Part shown: positions 1 to 9,282 of the stretch, one piece after another
How positions within the stretch are numbered: position 1 is the stretch's first letter
Layout: every line of letters begins with the position of its first letter
Assembly (NCBI GenBank): GCA_038207625.1
Contig: JBBQZO010000003.1
Location: forward strand, 248,001 to 312,000
Reading direction: 5' to 3'
DNA: 64,000 nucleotides
From: JBBQZO01 sp038207625
GTDB lineage: Bacteria > Pseudomonadota > Gammaproteobacteria > Burkholderiales > Burkholderiaceae_D
Notes under the pieces: generated by a model
Databases searched by the model: none
What the model was told of the DNA's origin: nothing
What the model saw: the letters and a program-made list of their open reading frames with translations, nothing else
Made by a program: the position numbers and the translations under genes

Positions 1-548
1 TCTTCGCTGCCCTGCGACTGCATCAGCGGGATCAGCTCGCGCGCGACAAACGGGAAAGTGACGAAGATGCTGGCCAGCACGATGCCAGGCACGGCGAACA
101 GGATCTTGATGTCATGATCGCGCAGCCACGGACCGAACCAGCCCTGGGCGCCGAAGATCAGCACATAAATCAATCCGGAAATGACGGGCGAGACGGAGAA
201 CGGCAGGTCGATCAGCGTCAGTAAAATGCTTTTCCCGCGAAACTCGAACTTGGCGATGCACCACGAGGCGGCCACCCCGAACACCAGATTGAGCGGCACG
301 GCGATGGCCGCCGTCAGCAACGTCAGCTTGATGGCCGAGATCGCGTCGGCGTCGACGATGGCGGCGACATAGGTGCTCCAGCCTTTCTTGAACGCTTCGG
401 CAAACACCGCCAGCAGCGGCACGAACAGGAACAGCGTCAAGAACAGCAGCGCCACGCCCAGCAGCGCGTTGCGCACCCACAGCGGTTCCAGGCTGCTGGG
501 CGCGGCGACCAGTTCGCCCCGGCGCGCGGTATTGCTTTGTGTGCTCAT
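1..548 (-). CDS. cysW: Sulfate ABC transporter permease CysW (partial, 3' end outside the window)
   Basis: Inner-membrane permease of the CysPUWA-type sulfate/thiosulfate importer. Reading the minus strand from the ATG at 548 gives 182 residues before the window edge. They start MSTQSNTARRGELV and continue with hydrophobic segments typical of the binding-protein-dependent permease fold (around residues 27-50, 65-90, 105-125 and 140-165). The frame stays open to base 1, so the C-terminal third, including the EAA loop, is missing here. The start lies 1 bp past the stop of cysT, so the two are translationally coupled. The gene order sbp, peroxiredoxin, cysT, cysW implies cysA next, outside the window. 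Confidence 0.9.
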   Translation of the reverse strand, partial: MSTQSNTARRGELVAAPSSLEPLWVRNALLGVALLFLTLFLFVPLLAVFAEAFKKGWSTYVAAIVDADAISAIKLTLLTAAIAVPLNLVFGVAASWCIAKFEFRGKSILLTLIDLPFSVSPVISGLIYVLIFGAQGWFGPWLRDHDIKILFAVPGIVLASIFVTFPFVARELIPLMQSQGSE

Positions 549-549
549 G

Positions 550-1440
550 TTATTTCCCCGACCGGGCGCGCGCCCAGGCTTGCAGTAAGTTGATCGACAA
601 CAGCATGACGAACGACGCCAGCAACATCACCACCGCGATCGCGGTCGCGCCGGCGTAATCGTATTGTTCGAGTTTGGTGATGATGAACAGCGGCGTGATC
701 TCGGACACCATCGGCATGTTGCCGGCGATGAAAATGACCGAGCCGTATTCGCCGGTGGCGCGCGCGAAGGCCAGCGCGAAACCGGTCATCAACGCCGGCA
801 AAATGGTGGGAAACACGACCCGGCAAAACGTTTGCAGCGACGATGCGCCCAGACTGGCGGCCGCCTCCTCGAGCTCGCGCTCGGCATCCTCGAGCACCGG
901 CTGCACGGTGCGCACGACAAACGGCAGCCCGATGAAGGTCAGCGCGACCACCACGCCCAGCGGCGTGAAAGCCACCTTGAAACCGAGCGCCTCCAGATAG
1001 CGCCCAAACCATCCGTTGCTTGAATACAGCGCCGTCAACGTGATGCCCGCCACCGCCGTGGGCAGCGCAAACGGCAGATCGACCAGCGCGTCGACCAGGC
1101 GCTTGCCGGGAAACTTGTAGCGCACCAGCACCCAGGCGACGATGCCGCCGAACACCACGTTGATGCTGGCGGCGATCAGCGCGGCGCCAAAGCTGAGCTT
1201 GTAGGAGGCGACCACCCGCTCGGAGCTGACCGCAGCCCAGAACGCGGGCCAGCTCATCGTGAAGGTCTTCAGGAACACCGCAGACAGGGGAATGAGCACC
1301 ACCAGCGCCAGGTAGAAGATGGTGAAACCGAGCGACAGACCGAAGCCGGGCATGACCCGGAACGGCGCCCCGCGAACAACTGGGGCAGGTGCGGCGCCGG
1401 GCGGAGCGGCAAAGTAGGCGGCGGGTGAAGCGGCTGACAT
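550..1440 (-). CDS. cysT: Sulfate ABC transporter permease CysT (CysU)
   Basis: Integral membrane partner of CysW in ATP-driven sulfate uptake. The 296-residue product has six hydrophobic segments and a cytoplasmic EAA-type loop (EAAASLGASSLQTF near residue 195) that docks on the CysA ATPase. Length and segment order fit the CysT family. A 25-30 residue Ala/Pro-rich N-terminal tail precedes the first membrane segment, as in other betaproteobacterial CysT proteins. The stop is 1 bp before the cysW start. About 115 bp upstream sits a hairpin terminator after the peroxiredoxin gene, so cysTW probably has its own promoter in 1441-1556 as well as possible read-through. Confidence 0.93.
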   Translation of the reverse strand: MSAASPAAYFAAPPGAAPAPVVRGAPFRVMPGFGLSLGFTIFYLALVVLIPLSAVFLKTFTMSWPAFWAAVSSERVVASYKLSFGAALIAASINVVFGGIVAWVLVRYKFPGKRLVDALVDLPFALPTAVAGITLTALYSSNGWFGRYLEALGFKVAFTPLGVVVALTFIGLPFVVRTVQPVLEDAERELEEAAASLGASSLQTFCRVVFPTILPALMTGFALAFARATGEYGSVIFIAGNMPMVSEITPLFIITKLEQYDYAGATAIAVVMLLASFVMLLSINLLQAWARARSGK

Positions 1441-1556
1441 GGTCTATTCCTCTTATTACAAATTCATCTATCAAGACCAGATAATCCCATCATTGACACA
1501 TAAAGCGAACGAAGCTTTTCGCATTTCGATAGTCCAAATCCGCATATCTGCGCACG

Positions 1557-1583
1557 AAAAAAAACGTCCCGAAGGACGTTTTT
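1557..1583 (-). terminator. Intrinsic terminator after the 1-Cys peroxiredoxin gene
   Basis: Perfect 10-bp inverted repeat (AAAAACGTCC / GGACGTTTTT) around a 4-nt CGAA loop. On the minus strand the hairpin is followed by eight T. It lies just downstream of the peroxiredoxin stop and before cysT. The A and T runs on both sides mean it could also work on the plus strand. Confidence 0.85.
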
Positions 1584-1604
1584 GGACCGCTACAGTGCCT
1601 TCGC

Positions 1605-2243
1605 CTAACGGTTCGGCTGGGGCGTCAGGCGCAAATACGGGCGCGCCGCCGTGTAGCCGCCCGGATAGTTTTGCGCGATCAGCTCGGGATCCTGCACCGA
1701 CAGCGGAATGATGACGTCGTCGCCGTCGCGCCAGTTGCCCGGCGTGGCCACGCTGTAGCGCTCGCTCAGCTGCAGCGCGTCGATAACGCGCAGCACCTCG
1801 TCGAAATTGCGCCCGGTGCTCATCGGATAGGTGAGCGTCAGGCGCACCCGCTTGTGCGGGTCGATCACAAACAGCGAGCGCACGGTGGCGGTGCTCGATT
1901 GCTCGGGGTGGATCATGTCGTACAGCTGGGCCACCTTGCGATCCGCGTCGGCGATGATGGGAAAGCGCACCGGCACATCCTGGGTCGCCTCGATGTCGGC
2001 GATCCATGCCAGATGCGAGGCGACCGGGTCGACCGACAAGGCGATCGCCTTCACGTTGCGTTTGGCAAAATCCGGCGCCAGCTTGGCGGTCAAGCCCAGC
2101 TCGGTGGTGCAGACGGGCGTGAAATCGGCCGGGTGCGAAAACAGCACGACCCAGGAGTCGCCGGCCCAGTCGTGAAAGCGGATCGGGCCGAGCGATGTTT
2201 CTTGCTCAAAATCGGGGGCGATATCGCCCAGGCGTAATGTCAT
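1605..2243 (-). CDS. 1-Cys peroxiredoxin (Prx6/LsfA type)
   Basis: Thiol peroxidase that reduces hydrogen peroxide and alkyl hydroperoxides. The 212-residue product has the Prx6-type motif HPADFTPVCTTE with the peroxidatic cysteine at residue 45. Only one catalytic Cys is evident, and the long C-terminal domain is typical of the Prx6 subfamily. I start at the ATG at 2243 because AGAGGGG lies 6 nt upstream; a longer frame to 2282 lacks this support. It sits between sbp and cysT. In Pseudomonas the homologue LsfA is known as a sulfate-starvation-induced protein, so this position suggests co-regulation with sulfate uptake. Assignment to the family is firm; the sulfur role is inferred. Confidence 0.92.
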   Translation of the reverse strand: MTLRLGDIAPDFEQETSLGPIRFHDWAGDSWVVLFSHPADFTPVCTTELGLTAKLAPDFAKRNVKAIALSVDPVASHLAWIADIEATQDVPVRFPIIADADRKVAQLYDMIHPEQSSTATVRSLFVIDPHKRVRLTLTYPMSTGRNFDEVLRVIDALQLSERYSVATPGNWRDGDDVIIPLSVQDPELIAQNYPGGYTAARPYLRLTPQPNR

Positions 2244-2268
2244 GATGAACCCCTCTGCGTGTGTTGGC

Positions 2269-2296
2269 GGAGCGGCCCGCATGGCCGGGCCGCTCC
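2269..2296 (-). terminator. Strong hairpin between sbp and the peroxiredoxin gene
   Basis: Perfect 10-bp arms GGAGCGGCCC / GGGCCGCTCC with an 8-nt loop, directly after the sbp stop. There is no T run, so it may be an mRNA-stabilising or attenuating structure rather than a full terminator. Confidence 0.5.
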
Positions 2297-2308
2297 GGTG
2301 GTTTAGGC

Positions 2309-3316
2309 CTAGCCTTTGCTTGGTTGGTAAATCTGGTCGAAGGTGCCGCCGTCGGCGAAGTGGGTGGCCTGGGCCTTGGTCCAGCCGCCGAACAGCTCGT
2401 TAATCGTAAACAGCTTCACGTGTGCGAATTGCTGGGCATATTTCGTGGCCTGCTTGGCCACCGTCGGACGATAGTGGTTCTTGGCGATGATTTCCTGGCC
2501 TTCGTCGCTGTACAAAAATTGCAGATACGCTTCGGCGACCTTGCGCGTGCCGTGTTTGTCGACCACTTTATCGACCACGGCCACCGGCGGCTCGGCCAGG
2601 ATGCTTTGCGGCGGCGCGATCAGCTCGACCTTGTCCGGACCGAGTTCCTTGATGGCCAGGTAGGCTTCATTTTCCCACGCGATCAGCACGTCGCCGATGC
2701 CGCGTTCGACGAAGGTGGTGGTTGAACCGCGCGCGCCCGAATCGAGCACCGGCACGTTCTTGAAGATCTTGCTGACAAACTCCTTGGCCTTGGCGTCATT
2801 GCCACCCGGCTGCTTCAAAGCGTACCCCCAGGCGGCCAGATAATTCCAGCGCGCGCCGCCCGAGGTTTTCGGATTGGGCGTGATCACCGACACGCCCGGC
2901 TTGGCCAGATCGTTCCAGTCCTTGATGCCTTTCGGATTGCCCTTGCGAACCAGGAACACGATGGTCGACGAGTACGGCGTGCTGTTGTTGGCCAGCCGCT
3001 TTTGCCAATCCTTCGACGTCAAACCGTGCTGCGCCACTTCATCGACGTCATACGCCAGACCGAGCGTGACGACGTCCGCGTCCAGACCGTCGATGACGGT
3101 GCGCGCCTGTTTGCCCGAGCCGCCGTGCGACTGCTTGATGGTGACGCTGTCGCCCGTCTTGCTCTGCCATTGCTTGGCGAACGCCGTATTGATGTCCTGA
3201 TAGAGTTCGCGCGTCGGATCGTACGACACATTGAGCAGCTTGATGTCGGCCGCAAAGGCGGAGTTGGATGCGGCTGCGATGAGCAACGTCGCCTGGACCA
3301 GTTTCTTCAACAACAT
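2309..3316 (-). CDS. sbp: Sulfate ABC transporter substrate-binding protein
   Basis: Periplasmic receptor that captures sulfate (or thiosulfate) and delivers it to CysTW. The 335-residue product begins with a clear signal peptide (cleavage after NSAFA near residue 22). It continues with family landmarks: LLNVSYDPTRELY near the mature N-terminus, QSHGGSGKQAR, DVVTLGLAYDVD, NPKTSGGARWNYLAAWG and a C-terminal YKP-like segment. The length is normal for Sbp/CysP. A hairpin follows the stop. It heads the minus-strand cluster sbp, peroxiredoxin, cysT, cysW. Sbp and CysP are close homologues, so the symbol is a family-level choice. Confidence 0.93.
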   Translation of the reverse strand: MLLKKLVQATLLIAAASNSAFAADIKLLNVSYDPTRELYQDINTAFAKQWQSKTGDSVTIKQSHGGSGKQARTVIDGLDADVVTLGLAYDVDEVAQHGLTSKDWQKRLANNSTPYSSTIVFLVRKGNPKGIKDWNDLAKPGVSVITPNPKTSGGARWNYLAAWGYALKQPGGNDAKAKEFVSKIFKNVPVLDSGARGSTTTFVERGIGDVLIAWENEAYLAIKELGPDKVELIAPPQSILAEPPVAVVDKVVDKHGTRKVAEAYLQFLYSDEGQEIIAKNHYRPTVAKQATKYAQQFAHVKLFTINELFGGWTKAQATHFADGGTFDQIYQPSKG

Positions 3317-3395
3317 TGAGATTCCCCTAGAAAGACAAACAAGTATTTGGAGCGATCAGATTACGGCGCCGATCAATAAAACAAAACGAATGGTT

Positions 3396-4283
3396 TCACC
3401 GTTCGTTATGCGAATTCCATCTATGCGCGTCGGGCGACGGCGTAGTCGGACCGAGCGCGCGCGGCGCCGTCGTCGCCACGCTCGCTGGCGGCAAAGCGCT
3501 CGCCGGCTGCCCCCACAGAAAACCCTGCGCCAGCACCGCTTGCCCGACCTGTGCGCCGATGCGCAGCAGGCTTTGGTAGGCCACCGGCGTCTCGACCCGC
3601 TTGAACACCACGCGCACGCCGCGCGCAGCGGCCTCGCGCAACAGGCGCGCCGCTGGTTCGCCGTCGCCCAGTTGACGGCCGTCGAGCTTGATGACATCGG
3701 GACCGATCTGCTCAAGCAGTTCCAGGCCCTGTGGCGCATCGACGGCATTGAGCGCCACCCGGAAACCATTGCGCTTGTAGTTGTCCGACACCGCCTTGAG
3801 CGACCAGCGCTGATTGGGACTGGCCGCCGGTAATTGCAACACCACCTTCTGATGGGGCAGCTCAAGTGCATCGAGTACGCGCCGAAACGCCGTTCCATGC
3901 GCGCTGTCGACGGCGGCCAGCAGGCGCGCGTGCACGGCCAGAAACAGGTCCAGCTCGGGCCGTGGCGCCTGCCGGTAGAAATTGATCGCATGCAGCATCC
4001 GGCACAAGCGGTCGAGTTCCACCGATTCGTCGTCGGTCGCCGCGCCGTCCAACAGGCGCCACACCGACAGGCCTGGTTCGTGCGCCGACCCGCTGCGCGC
4101 GTAGCCCTCGAATCCCAGCACGCGCCGCCCGTCCAGTTGGGCGATCGGCTGAAATGCGCTGGTCAGCGTCGCGTTGAAAAATTTTCCCTGGGCCCGGCCC
4201 TGACTATCGAGGCCGATGCGCGTTCCGTTCGACGGCGTCTCGCCCAGGCGGGCCAGGTAGTGCGCAAGCGCTGTTGAAAACAT
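3396..4283 (-). CDS. Degenerate EAL-domain protein
   Basis: The 295-residue soluble protein resembles a c-di-GMP phosphodiesterase (EAL) domain. The N-terminal FQPIAQL, the EGYAR segment in place of the ExLxR signature and the C-terminal AQGFLWGQP (canonical QGxxxgxP) are recognisable. Catalytic parts are missing: the DDFG metal-binding motif is replaced by NAVDAP, and the conserved Asn of the second strand appears replaced by His (FLAVHARLL). It is therefore more likely a c-di-GMP or protein-binding module than an enzyme. Start chosen at ATG 4283, with AAAGGA upstream; a frame continuing to 4433 lacks a good site. It lies between the sulfate genes and the sigma-54 activator, transcribed away from the activator. 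Confidence 0.75.
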   Translation of the reverse strand: MFSTALAHYLARLGETPSNGTRIGLDSQGRAQGKFFNATLTSAFQPIAQLDGRRVLGFEGYARSGSAHEPGLSVWRLLDGAATDDESVELDRLCRMLHAINFYRQAPRPELDLFLAVHARLLAAVDSAHGTAFRRVLDALELPHQKVVLQLPAASPNQRWSLKAVSDNYKRNGFRVALNAVDAPQGLELLEQIGPDVIKLDGRQLGDGEPAARLLREAAARGVRVVFKRVETPVAYQSLLRIGAQVGQAVLAQGFLWGQPASALPPASVATTAPRALGPTTPSPDAHRWNSHNER

Positions 4284-4611
4284 GGAGGTGGTCCTTTCGT
4301 CGCAATCTGTCGGCGCCGTTGTGGCAGGTACACACAATACCCATCGGCGCACAGTGCGTGAACGAATGCTTTCGACCATGCATAGCAAGATTTCAGATAT
4401 CGGTGGGCCACTTCCATTGGCGCCCGCGCGCACGGCGGCGCGCTGGGCGGCAGGCGCCGGGCACCGCTGCGTAGCCGGGCGTCAGCGCCGCAGGTCCGGC
4501 CGACGCGGCGCACGTTATCCGAAAAACAAATAACTGCGGCCGAAAAGATTCGTTCTCGCCAAGCCGAGTGGCACGCTAGTCTGGCAACGTTTCCCACACT
4601 TTGGCTGCCCC
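4284..4611. other. Divergent intergenic region between the EAL gene and the sigma-54 activator
   Basis: No gene is supported in these 328 bp. They must hold the two divergent promoters. A TGGCACG element at 4570 resembles a -24 box, but the nearest GC is 2 bp too far away for sigma-54, and no CTGYTG-N6-CARCAG palindrome is present. Confidence 0.5.
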
Positions 4612-5757
<1,146 letters not shown>

Positions 5758-5776
5758 GGCTGCGCCGCAGCATCAC

Positions 5777-5800
5777 GATGCGCATATCGATATGCGCATC
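5777..5800. repeat. 24-bp perfect palindrome
   Basis: Two 12-bp arms without spacer, centred on the ATCGAT core at 5786-5791, lie 20 bp after the activator stop. It may be an operator, an RNA hairpin or a recombination relic. Its function is unknown. Confidence 0.6.
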
Positions 5801-5871
5801 GATTCGTCGCTTTCGCGGCATGCGCCCGGTATAGTTTGTTTGTCTCCAGCGTCCCCAGGGAAGCAGGTTTT

Positions 5872-5906
5872 GAGCCCGCAGCCACATGGCCGCGGGCTCT
5901 TTTTTT
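5872..5906 (+). terminator. Intrinsic terminator after the sigma-54 activator
   Basis: GAGCCCGC and GCGGGCTC arms enclose a 12-nt loop and are followed by seven T (5900-5906). A TATAGT box at 5831 lies about 40 bp upstream of the hairpin, so the terminator could alternatively close a small RNA of 60-70 nt. Confidence 0.85.
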
Positions 5907-5978
5907 GTCCATCTGCATCGCGCGACATGGATGCGGCGGCCGGCCTGCGAAGCGGCCGGCCAAGCGCGCACCACGTGA

Positions 5979-7457
5979 TCAGTTGACGCCGGCGGCGCGT
6001 CCGATCGTCACCCGCAAATCGTCCAGTTTGACCACGCGCGGACCATGCAGACCGGCGATCTGGTCGACGTCGAGTTTGAGCTTCTCGATGTTCTCATACA
6101 GGTTCACCGAGTAGGGATTCGGTGCCGCAGTCGGCGCCTGGGTACTCGCGACCGGGTTGTAGGCATCGGCCTCGATCAGGATCTTCTCGGCCGGCAGATA
6201 CACCAGCGCGAACGCGTCGTTGTGGCTGTTGCCGTCGATCGGATAAATTTCGATGGCGCGGTTGCCGTCGGTGAGCACGCGTTTTTGCGTGAACGTGTCG
6301 AAACGGGCCGCCTTTTTCGACCCGGCCAACAAGTCAGGATTGAGCGTGTGCGGCGCTGCCCACACGCCCTGGTAGTAGGCCCGGTTGGCGGCGTGGGTGA
6401 GTACCGTCGCACCCGCGTCGACATAGGTGCGCAGCCCGCCAGAATGGTCGAAATGCGCGTGCGTGTTGATCAGGTACTTGATCGGCTTGTTGGGGATGGT
6501 CTCGTGGATCTTGGCGATCACCGCCAGCGAGCGCTCTTCGTTCAGCGGCGCCTCGACCACCACGATATGGTCATGCTGCTCGATGACGACGCTGTGATGG
6601 GTGCCGCCGGTGAAGTAGTACACGCCGTCGGCCAGCTTGGTCGACGTGACCTTGACCGGCGGCGCGTCTTTCTCGACCTCCGCCGGCGTGCTCAACGCCA
6701 GCGCCGGATTGGCGCGCACCGCGTCGACCGTCAGATCGAGCACCGGATGGCCGCCCTGCAGGCGCACGATATGGGTGGGAAATTGCACGCCGTTGAAATC
6801 CTTGTAGCCGCTAAAGCGCGTCTCGACCAGCGTGTCGCCCAGCACCGGATTGTCGATCCAGGTGCGCACCCGTTCAAGCTGGTTGTGCGCGTTGATCTGG
6901 CCCACGTAACGGTACTTGCCGTCGATCGTGAACGACACGGCGGCGCCGTCCTTGAGCGTGGTGGTGCGCGCCGAATTGGCCAGCGCCGCACGCAGGAAAC
7001 CCTGTGGCGTGGACCAGATCTCGGCGTTGCGCTCGGCCAGCGCCCCCGGCTGGGCCGAAGCGACCGGCGCGGCGCCGGCCGCTGCGTTGGCTGGTGCCGC
7101 CAGATTCCACGCGCGACCGGCGCCGACGTACTGGTCGACCCGCTGTTCAAGCGCCAGCGGGCGCGCGCGCCCGGCCTCGGTGAGCTGCTTGCGCACGATC
7201 TGCACGCGCGCCGCCGGCTGCGCGTAGTTGATGTCGGCGCTATAGCTGCTGAGTTCGAAAGCCGGCCACGGCAGCGTTGGCGCGGGCGCCTGGCCGAACT
7301 GGAACCAGCGTCCGGTGCCGGAAAAACCGATCGACTCGGTGCGCGCGGCGCCGATCAGGTCGGCCGCGCCTTGCAGCGACGCGGCGGCGTGCGCGCCCGT
7401 TCCGATCGCGCTCAGGGCGAGCACCAGTGCGTGCAGACGAAGATGAGTTTTTTTCAT
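5979..7457 (-). CDS. Exported metallo-beta-lactamase-fold hydrolase
   Basis: Predicted periplasmic metallo-hydrolase of 492 residues. A signal peptide (cleavage near TGAHA, residue 23) is followed by about 260 residues without clear family marks and then an MBL domain. Its zinc motif HAHFDH is at residues 333-338, with further ligand-like histidines in THAANR, NSHNDAF and LHGPRV. The start at ATG 7457 has GAGGTAA 5 nt upstream. A sigma-54 promoter (7528-7513) gives a predicted 45-nt leader, so it has its own transcript although it follows the HtrA gene. The substrate cannot be read from the sequence; in this context a sulfate-ester or other organosulfur substrate is a guess. Confidence 0.85.
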   Translation of the reverse strand: MKKTHLRLHALVLALSAIGTGAHAAASLQGAADLIGAARTESIGFSGTGRWFQFGQAPAPTLPWPAFELSSYSADINYAQPAARVQIVRKQLTEAGRARPLALEQRVDQYVGAGRAWNLAAPANAAAGAAPVASAQPGALAERNAEIWSTPQGFLRAALANSARTTTLKDGAAVSFTIDGKYRYVGQINAHNQLERVRTWIDNPVLGDTLVETRFSGYKDFNGVQFPTHIVRLQGGHPVLDLTVDAVRANPALALSTPAEVEKDAPPVKVTSTKLADGVYYFTGGTHHSVVIEQHDHIVVVEAPLNEERSLAVIAKIHETIPNKPIKYLINTHAHFDHSGGLRTYVDAGATVLTHAANRAYYQGVWAAPHTLNPDLLAGSKKAARFDTFTQKRVLTDGNRAIEIYPIDGNSHNDAFALVYLPAEKILIEADAYNPVASTQAPTAAPNPYSVNLYENIEKLKLDVDQIAGLHGPRVVKLDDLRVTIGRAAGVN

Positions 7458-7512
7458 TGGATTACCTCGGTAGTGTTGGTGGTTGGACGTCGATGACGAC
7501 ACCCCACCCTTC

Positions 7513-7528
7513 AGCAAGACCCGTACCA
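7513..7528 (-). promoter_or_regulatory. Sigma-54 promoter of the MBL-fold gene
   Basis: On the minus strand TGGTACG-GGTC-TTGCT has GG and GC exactly 10 bp apart and one mismatch to TGGCACG-N4-TTGCW. Predicted transcription start is near 7502, 45 nt before the ATG. A weak enhancer-like CTGCTG...CTACAG pair with an 8-bp gap lies at 7578-7597. Confidence 0.65.
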
Positions 7529-7697
7529 TGCGCCGCAAGGGCTGCGCGCGGCAACGCCGACCATTTGCGGCGCGCCGCTGCTGCGTTTACGCTACAGGCC
7601 TGCGCATTTTTGAACAGCTCCGCAGCAGCGCGTCCGACGTGCTGCGCATGGGTCGCGCGCGTGGGCGGCAGCCGCGCACGTGGGCGCCGGTCCGCGC

Positions 7698-9161
7698 TCA
7701 ACCGGTGGCGGCCGTTTTCGGACGCACCGACAGAAACTGGGCCTGCTCGCCGCGCCGCACCAGCAGCAGCGCCGGCTTGAGCGGCTTCAGGCCGGCCAGC
7801 AGGCGCGCGAACTGCTGCGCGTCGCCGGCGTCGACGTTATTGATCGTCAAAATCACATCTCCCACGCGCAGACCCTGGCCGCTGGCGGCGGCGTCGACCT
7901 CGTCGATCACCACGCCCGAGGCGCGCCCCGCTTCTTTCTGGTCGGCCTTGGCCAGGGTGCTCACCACCAGTCCCAGCACGTTGGCCGTGTGCGCCGGCGG
8001 CGGCGCCGGCGCGACCGGCGCCGCCCGCTCGGGGCCTTCGGCCTCCAGCTCGGCCAGCGTCAAGCCCAGCTCCTGCGCGCCGCCCTTGCGCCACACGCTC
8101 AGGCGCACGCGCGTGCCGGGCGGCGTGGCCGCCGCCAGACGACGCAATTGCGCGCTCTTGTCGATGGCGATGTCATTGAACTTGAGGACGATGTCGCCCT
8201 CCTGCAGGCCCGCGCGGTCGGCCGGTCCGCCGCGTTCGATGTGTCCGACCATGCCCCCGCGCGCCGACGCCAGCCCGAGCGCCTGCGCGATGTCTTTTTT
8301 CAGGTCGCCCAGGTAGACGCCCATGCGCCCGCGCGTGACGTGCCCGGACACGCGTAGTTGCTCGGCCACGCGCATCGCCTCGTCGATCGGAATCGCGAAC
8401 GAGATGCCCATGTAGCCGCCCGAGCGGCTGACAATCTGCGAGTTGATGCCCACCACCTGGCCGCGTAAATTGATCAAGGGTCCGCCCGAATTGCCGGGGT
8501 TGACGGCCACGTCGGTCTGGATGAAGGGCAGGAAATCGCCCGTCTCGCGCGCCTTGGCCGACACGATGCCGGCCGTGACGGTGTTGTCGAGGTCGAACGG
8601 CGAGCCGATCGCGATCACCCATTCGCCGACCCGGGTCGTGGCCGAGCTGCCGATGGCCACCGTCGGCAAGGCGTTGGCGTCGATCTTGAGCAGCGCCACG
8701 TCGGTGCGCGCGTCGGCGCCCACCACGCGCGCCTTGAATTCGCGCTGGTCGGTGAGCGTGACGAACACCTCGTCGGCGCCATCGACGACATGCGCGTTGG
8801 TCATCACGTAGCCGTCGGCCGAGGTGATGAAGCCGGCCCCGACGCCGCTCGGACGGGCCGGCTCGGCCGGATCGGGCGCGCCGGCCGGCGGGCGAGCATG
8901 CGGCGTGGGCGCGCCGAAGAAACGGCGCAGCAATTCGCGCGCCTGCTCGTCGTCGCCGCCGTCGCGCGCGGCCGGTGTCGCCTTGCCGGTGGTGCGCACG
9001 TTGACCACCGCCGGGCCGGCCTGTTCGACCAGCACGCTGAAATCGGGCAGGCTGACCGGCAGCGCGGCGCCGGCCTGCGCGCAGGGTCCCGCCAGCAGCG
9101 CCGCGCACAAGGCCAGCATGGTGAGGGTTGGGGTGTTGAATGCGGTGCGGATTGTCGTCAT
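7698..9161 (-). CDS. HtrA/DegP-family periplasmic serine protease with two PDZ domains
   Basis: ATP-independent protease and chaperone of the envelope. The 487-residue product has a signal peptide (about 1-32), a trypsin-like domain with catalytic triad His124 (NAHVVDG), Asp154 (ARTDVAL) and Ser225 (GNSGGP), and two PDZ domains (roughly 260-350 and 390-480). It matches the DegQ/MucD group in length and layout. It lies 121 bp downstream of a cytochrome c' gene on the same strand, and 240 bp before the MBL-fold gene, so it probably belongs to the end of the long cytochrome operon. A quality-control role for the exported proteins of that operon is plausible but inferred. Confidence 0.93.
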   Translation of the reverse strand: MTTIRTAFNTPTLTMLALCAALLAGPCAQAGAALPVSLPDFSVLVEQAGPAVVNVRTTGKATPAARDGGDDEQARELLRRFFGAPTPHARPPAGAPDPAEPARPSGVGAGFITSADGYVMTNAHVVDGADEVFVTLTDQREFKARVVGADARTDVALLKIDANALPTVAIGSSATTRVGEWVIAIGSPFDLDNTVTAGIVSAKARETGDFLPFIQTDVAVNPGNSGGPLINLRGQVVGINSQIVSRSGGYMGISFAIPIDEAMRVAEQLRVSGHVTRGRMGVYLGDLKKDIAQALGLASARGGMVGHIERGGPADRAGLQEGDIVLKFNDIAIDKSAQLRRLAAATPPGTRVRLSVWRKGGAQELGLTLAELEAEGPERAAPVAPAPPPAHTANVLGLVVSTLAKADQKEAGRASGVVIDEVDAAASGQGLRVGDVILTINNVDAGDAQQFARLLAGLKPLKPALLLVRRGEQAQFLSVRPKTAATG

Positions 9162-9282
9162 GAGTTTTTCTCGGGCAGTGGCATGGCGCGCGCGGATGCG
9201 CGCGATGGAGGTGGCGCCGACGCCGGCGGCGCATTGATCAGCGGCGTGGGCGGCGCTCGAACGGCGCGCCGCCGCGCTGCGT

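Noticed and set aside
4570..4590. TGGCACG element before the activator gene as a sigma-54 promoter
   Set aside because: The GC that would form the -12 box is 12 bp instead of 10 bp from GG. Sigma-54 does not tolerate this spacing.
7578..7611. CTGCTG...CTACAG before the MBL gene as an activator site
   Set aside because: The gap is 8 bp instead of 6 and the second half matches poorly, so it is kept out of the regulon motif.
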